Positions 19,065-19,246 of a stretch of DNA of 19,246 nucleotides are shown here, in pieces; within the stretch, counting starts at the first letter, position 1; each line of letters starts with the position of its first letter. The notes under the pieces are model-generated. The model searched no databases, was not told the DNA's origin, and saw only the letters and a program-made list of their open reading frames with translations. The translations under genes were made by a program, and so were the position numbers. The stretch comes from Halieaceae bacterium (GTDB taxonomy: Bacteria > Pseudomonadota > Gammaproteobacteria > Pseudomonadales > Halieaceae), in assembly GCA_003331685.1 (NCBI GenBank), contig QOPK01000022.1, positions 1 through 19,246 of the forward strand. Direction: 5' to 3'.

Positions 19065-19246
19065 ATGCCCCGCAGAACCTATGAATCAGACGGACACCGC
19101 GTTGAGGTCGTCGAAGATCTCGACGCTCTGGTGTCTGACAAGCGCGCAGGCTGGCGCGCGACACCTGCCAAAGCGCGCAGGCGGCAGCGCCGGTATGGCA
19201 AACGCCTGACAAAAGCGGTTCTGTCTGCAGGCATTGACCGAGACTA
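19065..19246 (+). CDS. Basic hypothetical protein, N-terminal part (cut by window end)
   Basis: An open frame starts at ATG 19065, 34 bases after the DUF3237 stop, and runs to the end of the window. It gives 60 codons and then TA, so it may stop at the very next base or continue. The start reads MPRRTYESDGHRVEVVEDLD and the middle is strongly basic (KARRRQRRYGKRLTK). There is no signal peptide or membrane segment, and no clear ribosome site. I do not recognise the family. Reasons to think it real are its position right after a same-strand gene and a regular acidic-then-basic composition. A nucleic-acid-binding role would be a guess from charge alone. Confidence 0.55.
   Translation, partial: MPRRTYESDGHRVEVVEDLDALVSDKRAGWRATPAKARRRQRRYGKRLTKAVLSAGIDRD

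Overview
The window is ordinary chromosomal DNA from a gammaproteobacterium. It is moderately GC-rich, and the order accA-tilS-pyrG-kdsA-eno is the classic gammaproteobacterial cluster. The mix of genes (SYLF lipid-binding protein, POT transporter, RND pump, YcgN, YaiI, DUF3237) would suit a marine group such as Cellvibrionales/Halieaceae. That placement is an inference; no phylogeny was possible here. I saw no insertion sequence, prophage, CRISPR array, toxin-antitoxin pair or recognisable defence system.

Layout, left to right. (1) 1-5295, minus strand: a tight housekeeping run transcribed accA -> tilS -> pyrG -> kdsA -> eno (eno is cut by the window edge). It covers the first step of fatty acid synthesis, tRNA-Ile lysidine modification, CTP synthesis, Kdo-8-phosphate synthesis and glycolysis. 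accA/tilS and pyrG/kdsA overlap by 4 nt at non-ATG starts. A 105-nt gap with a composite hairpin separates tilS from pyrG. pyrG (CTP) and kdsA (Kdo) both supply CMP-Kdo for lipopolysaccharide. (2) 5414-7982, plus strand: dusC, a tRNA dihydrouridine synthase, then a POT-family peptide/proton symporter 25 nt later. (3) 7984-12334, minus strand: a two-gene RND efflux unit (periplasmic adaptor, then inner-membrane pump) without an outer-membrane partner. It runs tail to tail with the POT gene with a single base between stop codons.

(4) 12588-17237: a set of stand-alone metabolic genes in alternating orientation. These are a saccharopine-dehydrogenase-like/trans-acting enoyl-reductase-like oxidoreductase, a secreted SYLF protein with a clear intrinsic terminator, a C-factor-like SDR, a beta-hydroxyacid dehydrogenase (HIBADH family) divergent from it, and an atypical SDR whose catalytic Tyr and Lys are replaced. 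(5) 17347-19246: the ycgN-type cysteine-cluster protein, the yaiI-type protein, a tRNA-Arg(ACG) with its own promoter, a DUF3237 protein, and a basic hypothetical protein cut by the window end.

No gap between genes exceeds about 255 bases. The longest is the divergent region 12335-12587. No undescribed multi-gene system is convincing here. The best leads are small: the pyrG leader hairpin, the atypical SDR active site, the RND pump lacking the AcrB Lys940 equivalent, and a few palindromes in divergent promoter regions.
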